DNA from: Halomonas sp.
GTDB taxonomy: Bacteria > Pseudomonadota > Gammaproteobacteria > Pseudomonadales > Halomonadaceae
Direction: 5' to 3'
NCBI RefSeq assembly: GCF_011050415.1
Contig: NZ_DRFS01000034.1
Coordinates: forward strand, 1-64,000
Length of the DNA: 64,000 nucleotides
Position numbers and translations under genes: made by a program. Below the pieces are notes generated by a model. The model was not told where the DNA came from. It saw nothing but the letters and a program-made list of their open reading frames with translations, and ran no database searches. Below are positions 34,538 to 43,832 of this stretch, one piece after another; position 1 is the first letter of the stretch, and each line of letters begins with the position of its first letter.

Positions 34538-36813
34538 CCCTCACCACGCTCAGCCAACCGCTGCAGTTGATCCGCACCTGCCCGGTAGGGCGCTGGCCAC
34601 TCAACCTCGCTATCACCTAAGCCTGCGGCAACGTGGAGCAGCCAATAAGGGTCAGCCAGGTGTGGGCGGGCGATGCAGACTAAGTCGGCTCGACCAGCTA
34701 TCAGAATCGAATTCACGTGGTCGGCCTGATAAATATTGCCCACCGCCATGGTGGCAATCGATGCCTCGTTACGGATCCGATCAGAGAAGGGCGTTTGGAA
34801 CATGCGGCCATAAACAGGTTTAGCCTGAGTCCAGGTTTGCCCGGCAGAGACATCGACGATATCCACCTCTGCATCGCGCAGCCGCTTGGCGATCTCTACC
34901 GCATCGTCGGGGGTAATGCCTTCTTCACCGCACCAATCGTTGGCGGAAATGCGCACCGCAAGCGGCTTATGGGCGGGCCAAACACTGCGCACGGCGTTGA
35001 TCACCTCAAGTGGGTAGCGCAAGCGGTTGTCCAGCGAGCCGCCATACTCGTCGTCACGATGATTGGTCAAAGGCGTGATAAACGATGAGAGCAGGTAGCC
35101 GTGAGCTGCGTGGATTTCAATCATATCGAAACCCGCGCGGTCAGCCATCTGGGCAGCGCTAACAAACTCATCGCGGACACGGTCCATATCGTGCCGATCC
35201 ATGGCCTTGGGCACTTGATTGCGCGCTGACCAGGGAAGATCAGATGCTGACATGATCGGCCAATTGCCATCCGCAAGGGGGGCGTCCATCTCCTGCCAAC
35301 CCAGCTGGGTGGAGCCTTTTGCTCCTGAGTGGCCGATTTGGGCGCACAGCTTGGCCTTGGTTTCTGTGTGCACAAAGTCACAAAGGCGTTTCCACGCCGC
35401 TTCGTGCTCAGGGGCGTATAAGCCTGGGCAGCCTGGGGTAATGCGCCCGGTGGGGCTAACACAGGTCATCTCGGTATACACCAGGCCAGCGCCACCTTTA
35501 GCCCGTTCGGCGTAGTGGCTGAAGTGCCAATCGGTAGGGCAGCCATCCACGGCTTTATACTGGGCCATGGGGGAGACCACCACGCGGTTAATCAGTGTCA
35601 TGTCGCGTAACTTATAGGGGGCAAACATCGGTGCGCGAGCACTGCCAGGGTTACCCGCCTGGGTCTGAAACCAGCGCTCGGCGCTCTCTAACCACTGTGG
35701 GTCGCGTACGCGCAGATTCTCATGACTAATGCGCTGGGAGCGGGTCAATAGCGAGTAGTTAAATTGCACCGGATCCAGATCCAAGTAGCGCTCCACCTGC
35801 TCAAACCACTCGGTGGAATTACGCGCTGCCGACTGCAAACGCAGCACCTCGAAGCGGCGCTCCTCTTCATAGCGGGCAACCGCAGCTTGCATACTGCTTT
35901 CACTATGTAAGCAGTTAGCCAGCGAGATAGCGCTTTCCAGGGCGAGCTTGGAGCCGGAGCCAATCGAGAAGTGGGCAGTCGCCGCGGCATCGCCCATCAA
36001 CACGACATTCTCATAGCTCCAGCGCTCGCAGAGTACCCGTGGGAAGTTGATCCACGCCGAACCGCGAATATGGTTGGCGTTGGTCATCAAAGCATGACCA
36101 TCGAGATGCTTGGCAAAAACACGCTCGCAGACAGCAATGGACTCCTGCTGGCTCATTTCACCGAAGCCAAACGCCTGCCAGGTGGCCTCGCTGCACTCAA
36201 CGATAAAGGTCGCCGTATCCTTATCAAACTGATACGCATGGGCCCACACCCAGCCATGCTCGGTATGTTCGAAAATAAACGTAAAGGCGTCGTTAAAGGT
36301 TTGATGCGTACCTAGCCAAACAAATTTACATGCCCGCACATCGATATCGGGTTTGAAGTGTTCAGCATAGGTTTGGCGGGTGCGGGAGTTAAGGCCATCG
36401 GCGGCGAGTACCAAATCATACTCTTGCCGATACTGCTCAATGGAGGCTTCGGTGGCATCGGTTTCAAAGCGCATTTCGACGCCCAGCTCGCGGGCGCGCT
36501 CTTGGAGCAGAATCAGCAGTTGGCGGCGGCCGATGCCGCAGAAACCGTGGCCGGTAGAGACCGTTTTTACCCCTTTATGAACGACTGCAATGTCATCCCA
36601 GTAAGCGAAATGCTCACGAATACGCTCTGCGCTCACCGGGTCATTCGCCGCCAGGTTATCCAAGGTTTCATCTGACAGCACCACTCCCCAGCCAAAGGTA
36701 TCGTCTGCACGGTTGCGCTCAATGACCACCATCTCGTGAGAGGGATCCTGTAGCTTCATGCTAATAGCGAAATAGAGGCCGGCAGGCCCTCCACCGAGGC
36801 AGGCGATTCTCAT
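34528..36813 (-). CDS. Aromatic-CoA monooxygenase/reductase fusion (2-aminobenzoyl-CoA or salicylyl-CoA type)
   Basis: A 761-aa two-domain flavoenzyme. Residues 1 to about 390 are an FAD monooxygenase (CLGGGPAGLYFA at 5-16; FAD motif GDAAATAHFSIGSGSKLALESA near 290). Residues from about 396 are an old-yellow-enzyme FMN reductase (APYKLRDMTLINRVVVSPM, then HAAHGYLLSSFITPLTNHR). This architecture is known for 2-aminobenzoyl-CoA monooxygenase/reductase of Azoarcus evansii, which hydroxylates and then reduces the ring, and for salicylyl-CoA 5-hydroxylases. The ATG 36813 has GGAG upstream; an extra 21-codon extension is rejected. No gentisate dioxygenase is in the window, which favours 2-aminobenzoyl-CoA. 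Confidence 0.85.
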   Translation of the reverse strand: MRIACLGGGPAGLYFAISMKLQDPSHEMVVIERNRADDTFGWGVVLSDETLDNLAANDPVSAERIREHFAYWDDIAVVHKGVKTVSTGHGFCGIGRRQLLILLQERARELGVEMRFETDATEASIEQYRQEYDLVLAADGLNSRTRQTYAEHFKPDIDVRACKFVWLGTHQTFNDAFTFIFEHTEHGWVWAHAYQFDKDTATFIVECSEATWQAFGFGEMSQQESIAVCERVFAKHLDGHALMTNANHIRGSAWINFPRVLCERWSYENVVLMGDAAATAHFSIGSGSKLALESAISLANCLHSESSMQAAVARYEEERRFEVLRLQSAARNSTEWFEQVERYLDLDPVQFNYSLLTRSQRISHENLRVRDPQWLESAERWFQTQAGNPGSARAPMFAPYKLRDMTLINRVVVSPMAQYKAVDGCPTDWHFSHYAERAKGGAGLVYTEMTCVSPTGRITPGCPGLYAPEHEAAWKRLCDFVHTETKAKLCAQIGHSGAKGSTQLGWQEMDAPLADGNWPIMSASDLPWSARNQVPKAMDRHDMDRVRDEFVSAAQMADRAGFDMIEIHAAHGYLLSSFITPLTNHRDDEYGGSLDNRLRYPLEVINAVRSVWPAHKPLAVRISANDWCGEEGITPDDAVEIAKRLRDAEVDIVDVSAGQTWTQAKPVYGRMFQTPFSDRIRNEASIATMAVGNIYQADHVNSILIAGRADLVCIARPHLADPYWLLHVAAGLGDSEVEWPAPYRAGADQLQRLAERGEGWV

Positions 36814-36879
36814 TATTCTTCTCCACAGGAAAGCAGGCTCTTTTCTGAAGGTAGGAGAGTGATGAATAAAATTCAAGCA

Positions 36880-36896
36880 TAAACTTTTTAAGTTTA
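36880..36896. promoter_or_regulatory. Candidate MarR operator palindrome
   Basis: TAAACTT (36880-36886), TTT, AAGTTTA (36890-36896): a perfect 7-bp inverted repeat 67 bp upstream of the monooxygenase/reductase start. Its size and place fit an operator for the MarR protein encoded in the same operon. Confidence 0.35.
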
Positions 36897-37146
36897 AAGT
36901 ATTTTTTTATGTACAGATTTTGAGCACCGAATGCTGTGGTGCTCGCAATGCCCCGCAGAAGATGAGAGCATAAATATTATTGAGGTAATGGTACTGCTCA
37001 TCGTTTGAGAGCAGTCATCATGCGGCATAGTTAAAAGCGTTATTACCATTGAACACTAAGTACCATAGAAACCGTACCCGCTGGGATTGACAGTGGTAGG
37101 TGAAGGCGCGAACCTAACTTATTCGTTAGCCAGGATGGCTGAGCGC

Positions 37147-37221
37147 AGATATAAGTTATCTAGATAAAAGTTACGCAGATAAGAGCTACGTAGATGAGAG
37201 CTGCGTAGTTAAAAATATCGC
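37147..37221 (+). repeat. Five 15-nt tandem repeats upstream of rsd
   Basis: Units AGATATAAGTTATCT, AGATAAAAGTTACGC, AGATAAGAGCTACGT, AGATGAGAGCTGCGT and a degenerate AGTTAAAAATATCGC follow each other without gaps and end 27 bp before rsd. The middle three units share AGAT(A/G)A(A/G)AG(C/T)T(A/G)CG(C/T). They lie in the promoter/leader area and could be protein-binding sites spaced at about 1.5 helical turns. Confidence 0.7.
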
Positions 37222-37248
37222 TAAAAGAATCACTAAGGAGAAAGCCCC

Positions 37249-37737
37249 ATGCTCGAAGATTGCAAAAATGCCCTGGAGCGCTGGGGAGGCGTGCATGTAT
37301 TGATCGACCGCTGGCTGGATCAGCGGCGTAATCTTTTAGTCAGTTTCATTGAGCTGAAAGAAGCGTGCGACAGTGAATTGGAAGCGGTGAGAAAGGCGCC
37401 CATTGATAACTTCAGTGAAAAATTAATGGATTACATTAGCGCTGGTCATTTCGAAATTTATCCACAGCTTTCAGAAGAGGCAAAAGCCTTTGGTGATGAA
37501 AGCGCGCTGGTGATTGCTGCCAAGTTACTTGAGCGTTTAGAAATGTCCACGGAAATGGTACTAGAGTTCGACACCGACTTTGGCAACGAACTTAGCTGCG
37601 AGCAAAATATTGCCCGCTTGCCCGCATGGATTGACCGTTTGGCCCGAGGCCTTACCGAACGCTTTGCGTTGGAAGACCAGTTAATCGCGCGCCTACACGC
37701 CGCTCATAGTCCGCAAAACACCAAAGCACCCGCTTAA
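37249..37737 (+). CDS. rsd: Anti-sigma70 factor Rsd/AlgQ
   Basis: A 162-aa all-helical protein (E. coli Rsd is 158 aa). The N terminus LERWGGVHVLIDRWLDQRRNLLVSF and the middle LMDYISAGHFEIYP are Rsd/AlgQ signatures. It binds free sigma70 in slow growth and helps alternative sigma factors gain RNA polymerase. AAGGAG precedes the ATG at good spacing. Five 15-bp tandem repeats sit immediately upstream. It is monocistronic, with repeat array C following. Confidence 0.92.
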   Translation: MLEDCKNALERWGGVHVLIDRWLDQRRNLLVSFIELKEACDSELEAVRKAPIDNFSEKLMDYISAGHFEIYPQLSEEAKAFGDESALVIAAKLLERLEMSTEMVLEFDTDFGNELSCEQNIARLPAWIDRLARGLTERFALEDQLIARLHAAHSPQNTKAPA

Positions 37738-37767
37738 TCTCCCGCATTTACAGGCGCCGCCAGGCGG

Positions 37768-38293
37768 CGCTGACGCTTCTAAGAAAACCCATCAATCCAG
37801 CTCCGACCACAAACCCGCGAATGGCGGCGGAACGACGCCTAAGGCCACCGAACCAACTTTGTCTACGCGAGCCAACCCCTGGCACCGCTTCGCGCTGCTT
37901 CCGCGGGTGCGCTGACGCTTACGCCGCGCTACGAAAATCCATCGATCCAGCTTCGTGCACAACCGTAGCGCGTGGTAACGAATCTCGCGAGGCACGAGCG
38001 AATGAGGCACCCGCGGATGGCGGCGGAACGACGCCCAGTGGCACCCAACCAACCTTGCCTACGCGAGCCAACCCCTGGCACCGCTGCGCGCTGCTTCCGC
38101 GGGTGCGCTGACGCTTACGCCGCGCTACGAAAATCCATCGATCCAGCTTCGTGTACAAACCGTAGCGCGTGGTAACGAATCTCGCGAGGCACGAGCGAAT
38201 GAGGCACCCGCGGGAGGCGGCGGAACGACGCCCAATGGCACCACGCTTGCCACGGCACCGCTGCGGGTACGCTTCGCTTACCACGCGCTACAA
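37768..38293. repeat. Palindromic repeat array C (BIME-like)
   Basis: Between convergent rsd and the RND pump gene, with units in the opposite orientation to array B. There is one partial unit (37768-37965), one full unit (to about 38160) and one unit with an internal deletion (to 38291). Unit ends again are GTAGCGCG and CGCGCTAC. A GC-rich hairpin at 37754-37770 (GCGCCGCC/GGCGGCGC) precedes it and may help end the rsd transcript. Confidence 0.88.
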
Positions 38294-38307
38294 AATCGAT
38301 TCACCCC

Positions 38308-41300
38308 TCACCCATTGCGCCTTAACTTACCCCCAATCACCAACATACAAGGCGTGAGCAGCAGGGTAAGGGCGGTGCCGAAGGTGAGGCCGCCTGCTAT
38401 GGCGCTCGACATCTGGGTCCACCACTGGGCGGAGGGTGCATTAAAGCCCAGTGCGGGCGAAAACAGATCAACATTGATACCCAGCACCATGGGCATCAGC
38501 CCCAGTACTGTGGTAATCGCGGTTAGTAGCACCGGTCTTAAACGCAAACAGCCCGCTTCCAGGGCGGCTTCTCCTGGGGATAAACCATCACGGCGCAGCT
38601 CATTATAGGTATCGATCAACACGATATTGTTATTGACCACAATGCCCGCCAGCGCAATAACACCCATCCCCACCATCACAATGCCAAAAGCCTGACCAGT
38701 AATTAGCAGACCCATCAGCACCCCGGCGGTGGAGAATACAATCGCTGAAAGCACCAAAGCCGCCTGATAAAAGCTATTGAACTGGGTCACCAGAATCAGC
38801 GCCATCAAGCCGATGGCAACCAAAAACGCACCGACTAAGAACTGCATCGACTCCTGCTGATCTTCCTGCTCACCGGCCACATTGACCATTAACCCATCAG
38901 GTAAACTGCCCCTGCTGGCGTCAAGCAGAGCGCGCAGGCGCTCATCGGCTAAATAACCAGGGCTAAGGTCGGCCTGAATGGTAATCGCCCGTCGGCCATC
39001 AATGCGGCTGAGCGTGCCCACCTTGGGTGCCGGTGTCAGCGTTACAAAGTGGGAGATAGGCACCTGACCGCGCTGAGTATTGATCGTCAAGCGCTCTAAC
39101 TGATCCAGCGAACGCCAGTTTTGTGGCAGGCGCACGCGGATGTCCACCTCATCACTCACTTCCGGCGGGCGGTAGCTGGCAACCTGAAGGCCGGTCGTCA
39201 GTAGCTGTACCGCGCTACCAATCGTCGTTATATCGGTACCCATACGCGCAGCGGCTTCACGGTCGACATTAATCCGCCACTCCACCCCCGGCAGGCTGCG
39301 ATCATCTTGAATGTCTACAAAGCCGCCCACTTCACGCATTAACTGGTGCAGCTGATTAACGCCTGCATCGGCAACAGCCGGATCGGTAGCACTAATTTCA
39401 AGCACAATCGGTTTGCCTCCGCCAGGGCCCATCTCCTGCTCCTGAAACTCTAGCGTGATGCCAGGAATATCGTGGGCGCGCTCAGCCATATCGGCCAAAA
39501 TAGCCCGTGCAGGGCGGCGCTCATGCCAATCAATAAACTGAAACTGCAGCATGCCGATAACATCGTTGCCCATCTGCTCGTTGGGCACGGCAAAGGAGCG
39601 CGCATAGAGCGCTCTTACTTCACTCATGCCAGATAGCTTCGCTTCCACACGCTGCACAATGGCATCGGTTTCCAGCGCGGAGAAATCGCCACGGGCGCGT
39701 ACTAATACCTGAGCACTGTCGGGCTCCACATTAGGGAAGAAATCAACACCGTGGTTGAAGCGTGCATAGCCGGTATACAGCAGTATCATCAACAAAATAG
39801 CGACCAGCAGCACCCAGGCGGGATGCAGGAGTAGTCTGGCTAGCAAGTGACGATAGCCGCGACCAAATGAAGTGGTGGCCGCTTCATGTCTAGCGTCCAG
39901 GTCAGTACCCTCAGTGGTCACTTCGCTACGTGTAACCAAGCGCCCCAGAGTGGGCAAAAACACCAGCGCCATGGCAAGCGACGCCAGCAGACACAGAATT
40001 ACCGTCGCGGGCAGATACTTCATAAACTGACCCACCACGCCGGGCCAGAACAACAGCGGAACAAAAACCGCCAGGGTGGTAGCGGTCGAGGCAATCACTG
40101 GCCAGCTCATTCGTGAAGCTGCGTTAAGCCACGCTTCGTGGGGCGTTTGACCATCGCGTAAGTGGCGGTCGGCAAGTTCGCTGACCACGATCGCACCGTC
40201 GACCAGCATGCCCGCCACCAAAATCAGCGCAAACAGCACCACAATATTGAGCGTAAAACCGAACGCCCAGACCAGCAGAATGCCGGTTAAGAAAGCGCCC
40301 GGAATAGTCAGCCCTACCAGTAACGCCATGCGCCAGCCCATCACCGCGACGATCACAATCAGTACCAGCACCACGGCGGTCAGTACGTTGTTTAATAGCT
40401 CGGAGAGCATATTTTCGACGGTGGTCGACTCATCCAAAATGGTCGTAAAGCGCAACTGCTCGGGAAGCAAGTCATCCGCTTGTGCCAAGCGCTCACGTAC
40501 GGCAGCAATGGTGGCGATAATATTGGCCCCGGCGCGTTTGGAAATCTCCAGCACCACTGCCGGTTGGTCATCAATACGGGCAAAGCCTTCAGGCTCTTTA
40601 TAGGTAGGATTAATCCACGCTACATCACCAAAGGTGACCACTTGGTCATCTTCGACTTTCACCGGCATGTTCATAACATCTTCAAGGGACTCAATAATGC
40701 CGGGAACCTTCAAGGCCAAACGGCCTGCACCGGTATCCAAACTGCCGGCGGCTACCAAGCGATTGTTGCGCGATACCTGATTAAACAGCGCGTCGAAATC
40801 AACACCGTAGCTCTCAAGCACCAGCGGGTCGACGACGATTTCAAGCATGTCTTCTCGGTCACCGGCGATATCGACCTCTAATACATCGGCGATGCCTTCG
40901 ATCTCTTCCTGCAGGCGCCGGGCAATGGTAATCCGCTCGCGTGTATCAAGCTCGCCCGAAAGCCCGATGGTCAGCACCGGAAATTCGGAGACATTGACCT
41001 CCATCACCCTAGGTTCATCGGCCTCAGAAGGCAGTTCGCTGCGGGCAATATCCACCCGGTCACGCACATCGGTCAGCGCCGTGTCTGGGTTAAACCCAGC
41101 ATCGAACTCCAGGGTGATCGACGCATGGCCCTCGCTGGATTTGGCGGTGAATTTTCGCAGCCCCTCGATACCACGAAGTTCCTGCTCCATGGGGCGAATC
41201 AGCAGTCGCTCGCCATCTTCGGGGCTTACGCCCTCCAGCGAAAGCGAGACATAAATCATCGGAATCGTTACGTCGGGGTTGGCTTCTTTAGGAATCATCT

Positions 41301-41397
41301 GCCAGGCGGTGATGCCGGCCATCAGCAAACCTACCAACAGCAGTAACGTTGTACGGGTGTGGGCTAACGCCGCACTAATCAGCTGACGCATTAACAC
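38308..41397 (-). CDS. RND-family efflux pump permease (AcrB-like, HAE1)
   Basis: A 1029-aa inner-membrane proton-driven exporter with the twofold RND layout: a membrane helix at residues 12-30, a large periplasmic loop, six helices (about 330-530), then the same again. The TM4 proton-relay motif reads GMLVDGAIVVSE: one Asp is kept, the second Asp of AcrB (LVDD) is Gly. The N terminus KEANPDVTIPMIYVSLSLEGVSPE is typical of uncharacterised HAE1-type pumps. Its start overlaps the adaptor gene by 23 bp. No outer-membrane factor or regulator gene is adjacent. Confidence 0.9.
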   Translation of the reverse strand: MLMRQLISAALAHTRTTLLLLVGLLMAGITAWQMIPKEANPDVTIPMIYVSLSLEGVSPEDGERLLIRPMEQELRGIEGLRKFTAKSSEGHASITLEFDAGFNPDTALTDVRDRVDIARSELPSEADEPRVMEVNVSEFPVLTIGLSGELDTRERITIARRLQEEIEGIADVLEVDIAGDREDMLEIVVDPLVLESYGVDFDALFNQVSRNNRLVAAGSLDTGAGRLALKVPGIIESLEDVMNMPVKVEDDQVVTFGDVAWINPTYKEPEGFARIDDQPAVVLEISKRAGANIIATIAAVRERLAQADDLLPEQLRFTTILDESTTVENMLSELLNNVLTAVVLVLIVIVAVMGWRMALLVGLTIPGAFLTGILLVWAFGFTLNIVVLFALILVAGMLVDGAIVVSELADRHLRDGQTPHEAWLNAASRMSWPVIASTATTLAVFVPLLFWPGVVGQFMKYLPATVILCLLASLAMALVFLPTLGRLVTRSEVTTEGTDLDARHEAATTSFGRGYRHLLARLLLHPAWVLLVAILLMILLYTGYARFNHGVDFFPNVEPDSAQVLVRARGDFSALETDAIVQRVEAKLSGMSEVRALYARSFAVPNEQMGNDVIGMLQFQFIDWHERRPARAILADMAERAHDIPGITLEFQEQEMGPGGGKPIVLEISATDPAVADAGVNQLHQLMREVGGFVDIQDDRSLPGVEWRINVDREAAARMGTDITTIGSAVQLLTTGLQVASYRPPEVSDEVDIRVRLPQNWRSLDQLERLTINTQRGQVPISHFVTLTPAPKVGTLSRIDGRRAITIQADLSPGYLADERLRALLDASRGSLPDGLMVNVAGEQEDQQESMQFLVGAFLVAIGLMALILVTQFNSFYQAALVLSAIVFSTAGVLMGLLITGQAFGIVMVGMGVIALAGIVVNNNIVLIDTYNELRRDGLSPGEAALEAGCLRLRPVLLTAITTVLGLMPMVLGINVDLFSPALGFNAPSAQWWTQMSSAIAGGLTFGTALTLLLTPCMLVIGGKLRRNG

Positions 41398-42544
41398 TAT
41401 CCTGTGCGGGCGGCTGGTTTGAAGGTTGTTCTGGAGAGTGTTCTAAAGAGGGCTGTGCAGAAGTCGTCTCTTCAGCGGTGACGGGGACTACCGTTTGGCC
41501 AACATCGACCATGCCCGCGCCTAAGGTAATCAAACGCAGCGGGTCGGGTAAGCCGGTCACGTAAGCACGCTGAATATCCGCACTGACCATCTCAACGGCG
41601 GTCTGCTGCACCTGATTGTTGTCATCCAGATGTTTAACCGCCAGTTGCCCATTGCTGTTCAAACTAAGCAGTGCAGGTGAAAGGGTGTGCACCTGACGGG
41701 GAGGCAGGGTAATCGTCAGTTCAGCACTGCCGCCTGCCAAACGCTTACCGGCGGGGTTATCCAGCGTGGCTTCAATATAAAAGCTACGTGTGGCTTCCTC
41801 AGCACGGTTACTAATGTGGGTCAACTCGCCCTCTAAATGGTCGCCGTTGAGTAGGCGCGCCGTAACCGGCAAGCCAATGGACAAATCGCCCACCTGCTGT
41901 TGTGAGACCCAGGCGGCGCCTTTTAAGCGTCGGTCGTCGACAAGCTGTCCCCACTCTTCCCCTGGCTGCAGTAAATCGCCCAACTCAACTTGCACGCGGT
42001 TGAGCACGCCCTCAAACGGCGCAATAGGGCGGCTGTCATCTAATTGATTCTGCAACTGCGCCACTTGAGCAGCACTGGCGCTCAAGGCGCTCTGCAAGCG
42101 TAGTAGCTCAGGCTGTGAAATAAGCTGGCGTTCGCGTAGGTTGCGTGCTCCGGCATACTCGGCTTGGGCCACGGCCAGCTCATCCTGGGCCTGCTGCAGT
42201 TGCTCGGGTAGGGCATCGTTATCAAGCACTAGTAGGGTATCGCCCGCCTCAACGTGGCTGCCTTGGGCAACCGGCTTGTCAGTCACAAACCCCGCCACGT
42301 TGGCGCGTAAGGTGGTTTCACGCTCGGCAGTCAGTTGACCTTGAATGATCTGCTGGGGAATAAACGGTGTGCTTTGCTGCACAACAATCTCAACCCGTGA
42401 GCCAGCGTCACTGCGTGGAGTGGCGTCCGGTGGAGTGGTTTGGAAACGCTGAAAATTACCAAAGGCGAGCCATATCACCAGCGCCAGCACAAGTAGGCTA
42501 GCCAAAGCATAAGAGAAGGGTATTCTTCGCATGGGGGCGTCCAT
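41375..42544 (-). CDS. RND efflux periplasmic adaptor (HlyD/MFP family)
   Basis: A 389-aa membrane fusion protein. A single N-terminal membrane anchor lies at about residues 9-28, then a lipoyl-like half (LRANVAGFVTDKPVAQGSHVEAGDTLLVLD near residue 78), a coiled-coil hairpin (about 110-165), the second lipoyl half (APFEGVLNRVQVELGDLLQPGE) and a beta-barrel domain. The C terminus is Gln/Ser/Pro rich. It is first in a two-gene operon with the RND permease and divergent from mdh. Confidence 0.88.
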   Translation of the reverse strand: MDAPMRRIPFSYALASLLVLALVIWLAFGNFQRFQTTPPDATPRSDAGSRVEIVVQQSTPFIPQQIIQGQLTAERETTLRANVAGFVTDKPVAQGSHVEAGDTLLVLDNDALPEQLQQAQDELAVAQAEYAGARNLRERQLISQPELLRLQSALSASAAQVAQLQNQLDDSRPIAPFEGVLNRVQVELGDLLQPGEEWGQLVDDRRLKGAAWVSQQQVGDLSIGLPVTARLLNGDHLEGELTHISNRAEEATRSFYIEATLDNPAGKRLAGGSAELTITLPPRQVHTLSPALLSLNSNGQLAVKHLDDNNQVQQTAVEMVSADIQRAYVTGLPDPLRLITLGAGMVDVGQTVVPVTAEETTSAQPSLEHSPEQPSNQPPAQDSVNASAD

Positions 42545-42759
42545 GTCCTTAGCAATACAAGAAAGGAGGGCGTAAAGCCGAAGACACCATAGCGCAACTC
42601 GACCTTTTCAGCGAGCAGCAAGCTAGTACGGGACTGATTACTAGTCTCATGTCTGATTGAGTTTTTGTCCGACTGGGCATACCATCTTTGCGTCTTGAGT
42701 TCTGTTGAGCCACTCCTCAGGCGAGAACCATCCCTAGGCGAACCAATCAAGGAGCAATG

Positions 42760-43734
42760 ATGAAAGATCCAGTACGTATTGCGATTACCGGCGGCGCCGG
42801 TCAGATCAGCTACTCTCTCATTTTCCGCATCGCCGCTGGCGACATGCTGGGACCGGATCAGCCAGTCATTCTCCAACTGCTGGAAATTCCTCAGGCAATG
42901 GACGCCCTGAGCGGCGTGGTAATGGAAGTTAACGACTGTGCCTTCCCGCTGGTCCAAGACATCGTCGCCACCGACGACCCGAACGTCGCGTTCAAAGACG
43001 TCGACTTCGCCCTGCTAGTAGGCGCACGTCCGCGTGGTCCAGGCATGGAGCGTAAAGACCTGCTGGAAGCCAACGCAGCGATCTTCTCTGTACAAGGCAA
43101 AGCACTGAACGACCACGCTAGCCGCGACGTAAAAGTGCTGGTGGTGGGTAACCCTGCTAACACCAACGCGCTGATTGCTTCCTGCAACGCGCCGGATCTG
43201 GATGCAGGCCAGTTCACTGCCATGACGCGCCTGGATCACAATCGCGCTTTGACGCAGCTGGCACAGAAAACCGGCAAGCACGTCACTGACGTTGAAAACA
43301 TGATCATCTGGGGCAACCACAGTGCCACCCAGTATCCTGATCTTGCCCAGTGCAAAGTTGACGGCAAAGCAGCGTTTGATCTGGTTGAGCGCGACTGGTA
43401 CGAAAACGACTTTATCCCCACCGTGCAGCAGCGCGGCGCGGCGATCATTAAAGCACGTGGCGCGTCTTCCGCGGCTTCTGCTGCCTCTTCAGCTATCGAC
43501 CACATGCACGACTGGGCGCTGGGTTCCAAAGGCATCGTCAGCATGGCGATCCCTTCTGACGGCAGCTACGGCATCGAAGAAGGCATCATCTACTCCTACC
43601 CAGTGCGTTGCCAGGGTGGCAAGTATGAAATCGTTCAAGGCTTCGAAATTGACGAATTCAGCCAAGAGAAGATGAAAGCGACCGAGCAAGAACTGCGCGA
43701 AGAGCGTGCAGCAGTTGAGCATTTGCTCGGCTAA
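42760..43734 (+). CDS. mdh: Malate dehydrogenase
   Basis: A 324-aa NAD-dependent malate dehydrogenase of the cytosolic-type group. The dinucleotide motif is GGAGQISYSL near residue 9, LLVGARPRGPGMERKDLL lies near residue 87 (the Arg-containing active-site loop) and the catalytic His is in IIWGNHSATQYPD near 187. Of two adjacent ATGs, 42760 has better spacing (five bases) to AAGGAG than 42757 (two bases). It has its own strong terminator. It is the TCA-cycle partner of PckA for growth on organic acids. Confidence 0.95.
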   Translation: MKDPVRIAITGGAGQISYSLIFRIAAGDMLGPDQPVILQLLEIPQAMDALSGVVMEVNDCAFPLVQDIVATDDPNVAFKDVDFALLVGARPRGPGMERKDLLEANAAIFSVQGKALNDHASRDVKVLVVGNPANTNALIASCNAPDLDAGQFTAMTRLDHNRALTQLAQKTGKHVTDVENMIIWGNHSATQYPDLAQCKVDGKAAFDLVERDWYENDFIPTVQQRGAAIIKARGASSAASAASSAIDHMHDWALGSKGIVSMAIPSDGSYGIEEGIIYSYPVRCQGGKYEIVQGFEIDEFSQEKMKATEQELREERAAVEHLLG

Positions 43735-43775
43735 ACGCGCCCATTGACGCTTTTAAATAAGCGCCAGTAAACGCC

Positions 43776-43810
43776 AAACCCCGCAAGCCACGCTTGCGGG
43801 GTTTTTTGTT
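43776..43810 (+). terminator. Intrinsic terminator of mdh
   Basis: AAACCCCGCAAGC (43776-43788) pairs perfectly with GCTTGCGGGGTTT (43792-43804) over a 3-nt loop, followed by T residues. Confidence 0.93.
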
Positions 43811-43832
43811 GCTGGGTGCGTACACGAAAGTG

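Larger units (their letters stand above)
36814..37248. other. Divergent intergenic region with palindrome and tandem 15-mers
   Basis: A 435-bp gap between the aromatic operon (leftward) and rsd (rightward). It holds the palindrome TAAACTT-TTT-AAGTTTA at 36880-36896 and the 15-nt tandem repeats at 37147-37221, described separately. A TTGACA at 37087-37092 has no convincing -10 partner. No coding frame stands out. Confidence 0.5.

Noticed and set aside
37087..37120. Sigma70 promoter starting at the TTGACA upstream of rsd
   Set aside because: No -10 box at 16-18 bp spacing; only TAACTT at 22 bp.
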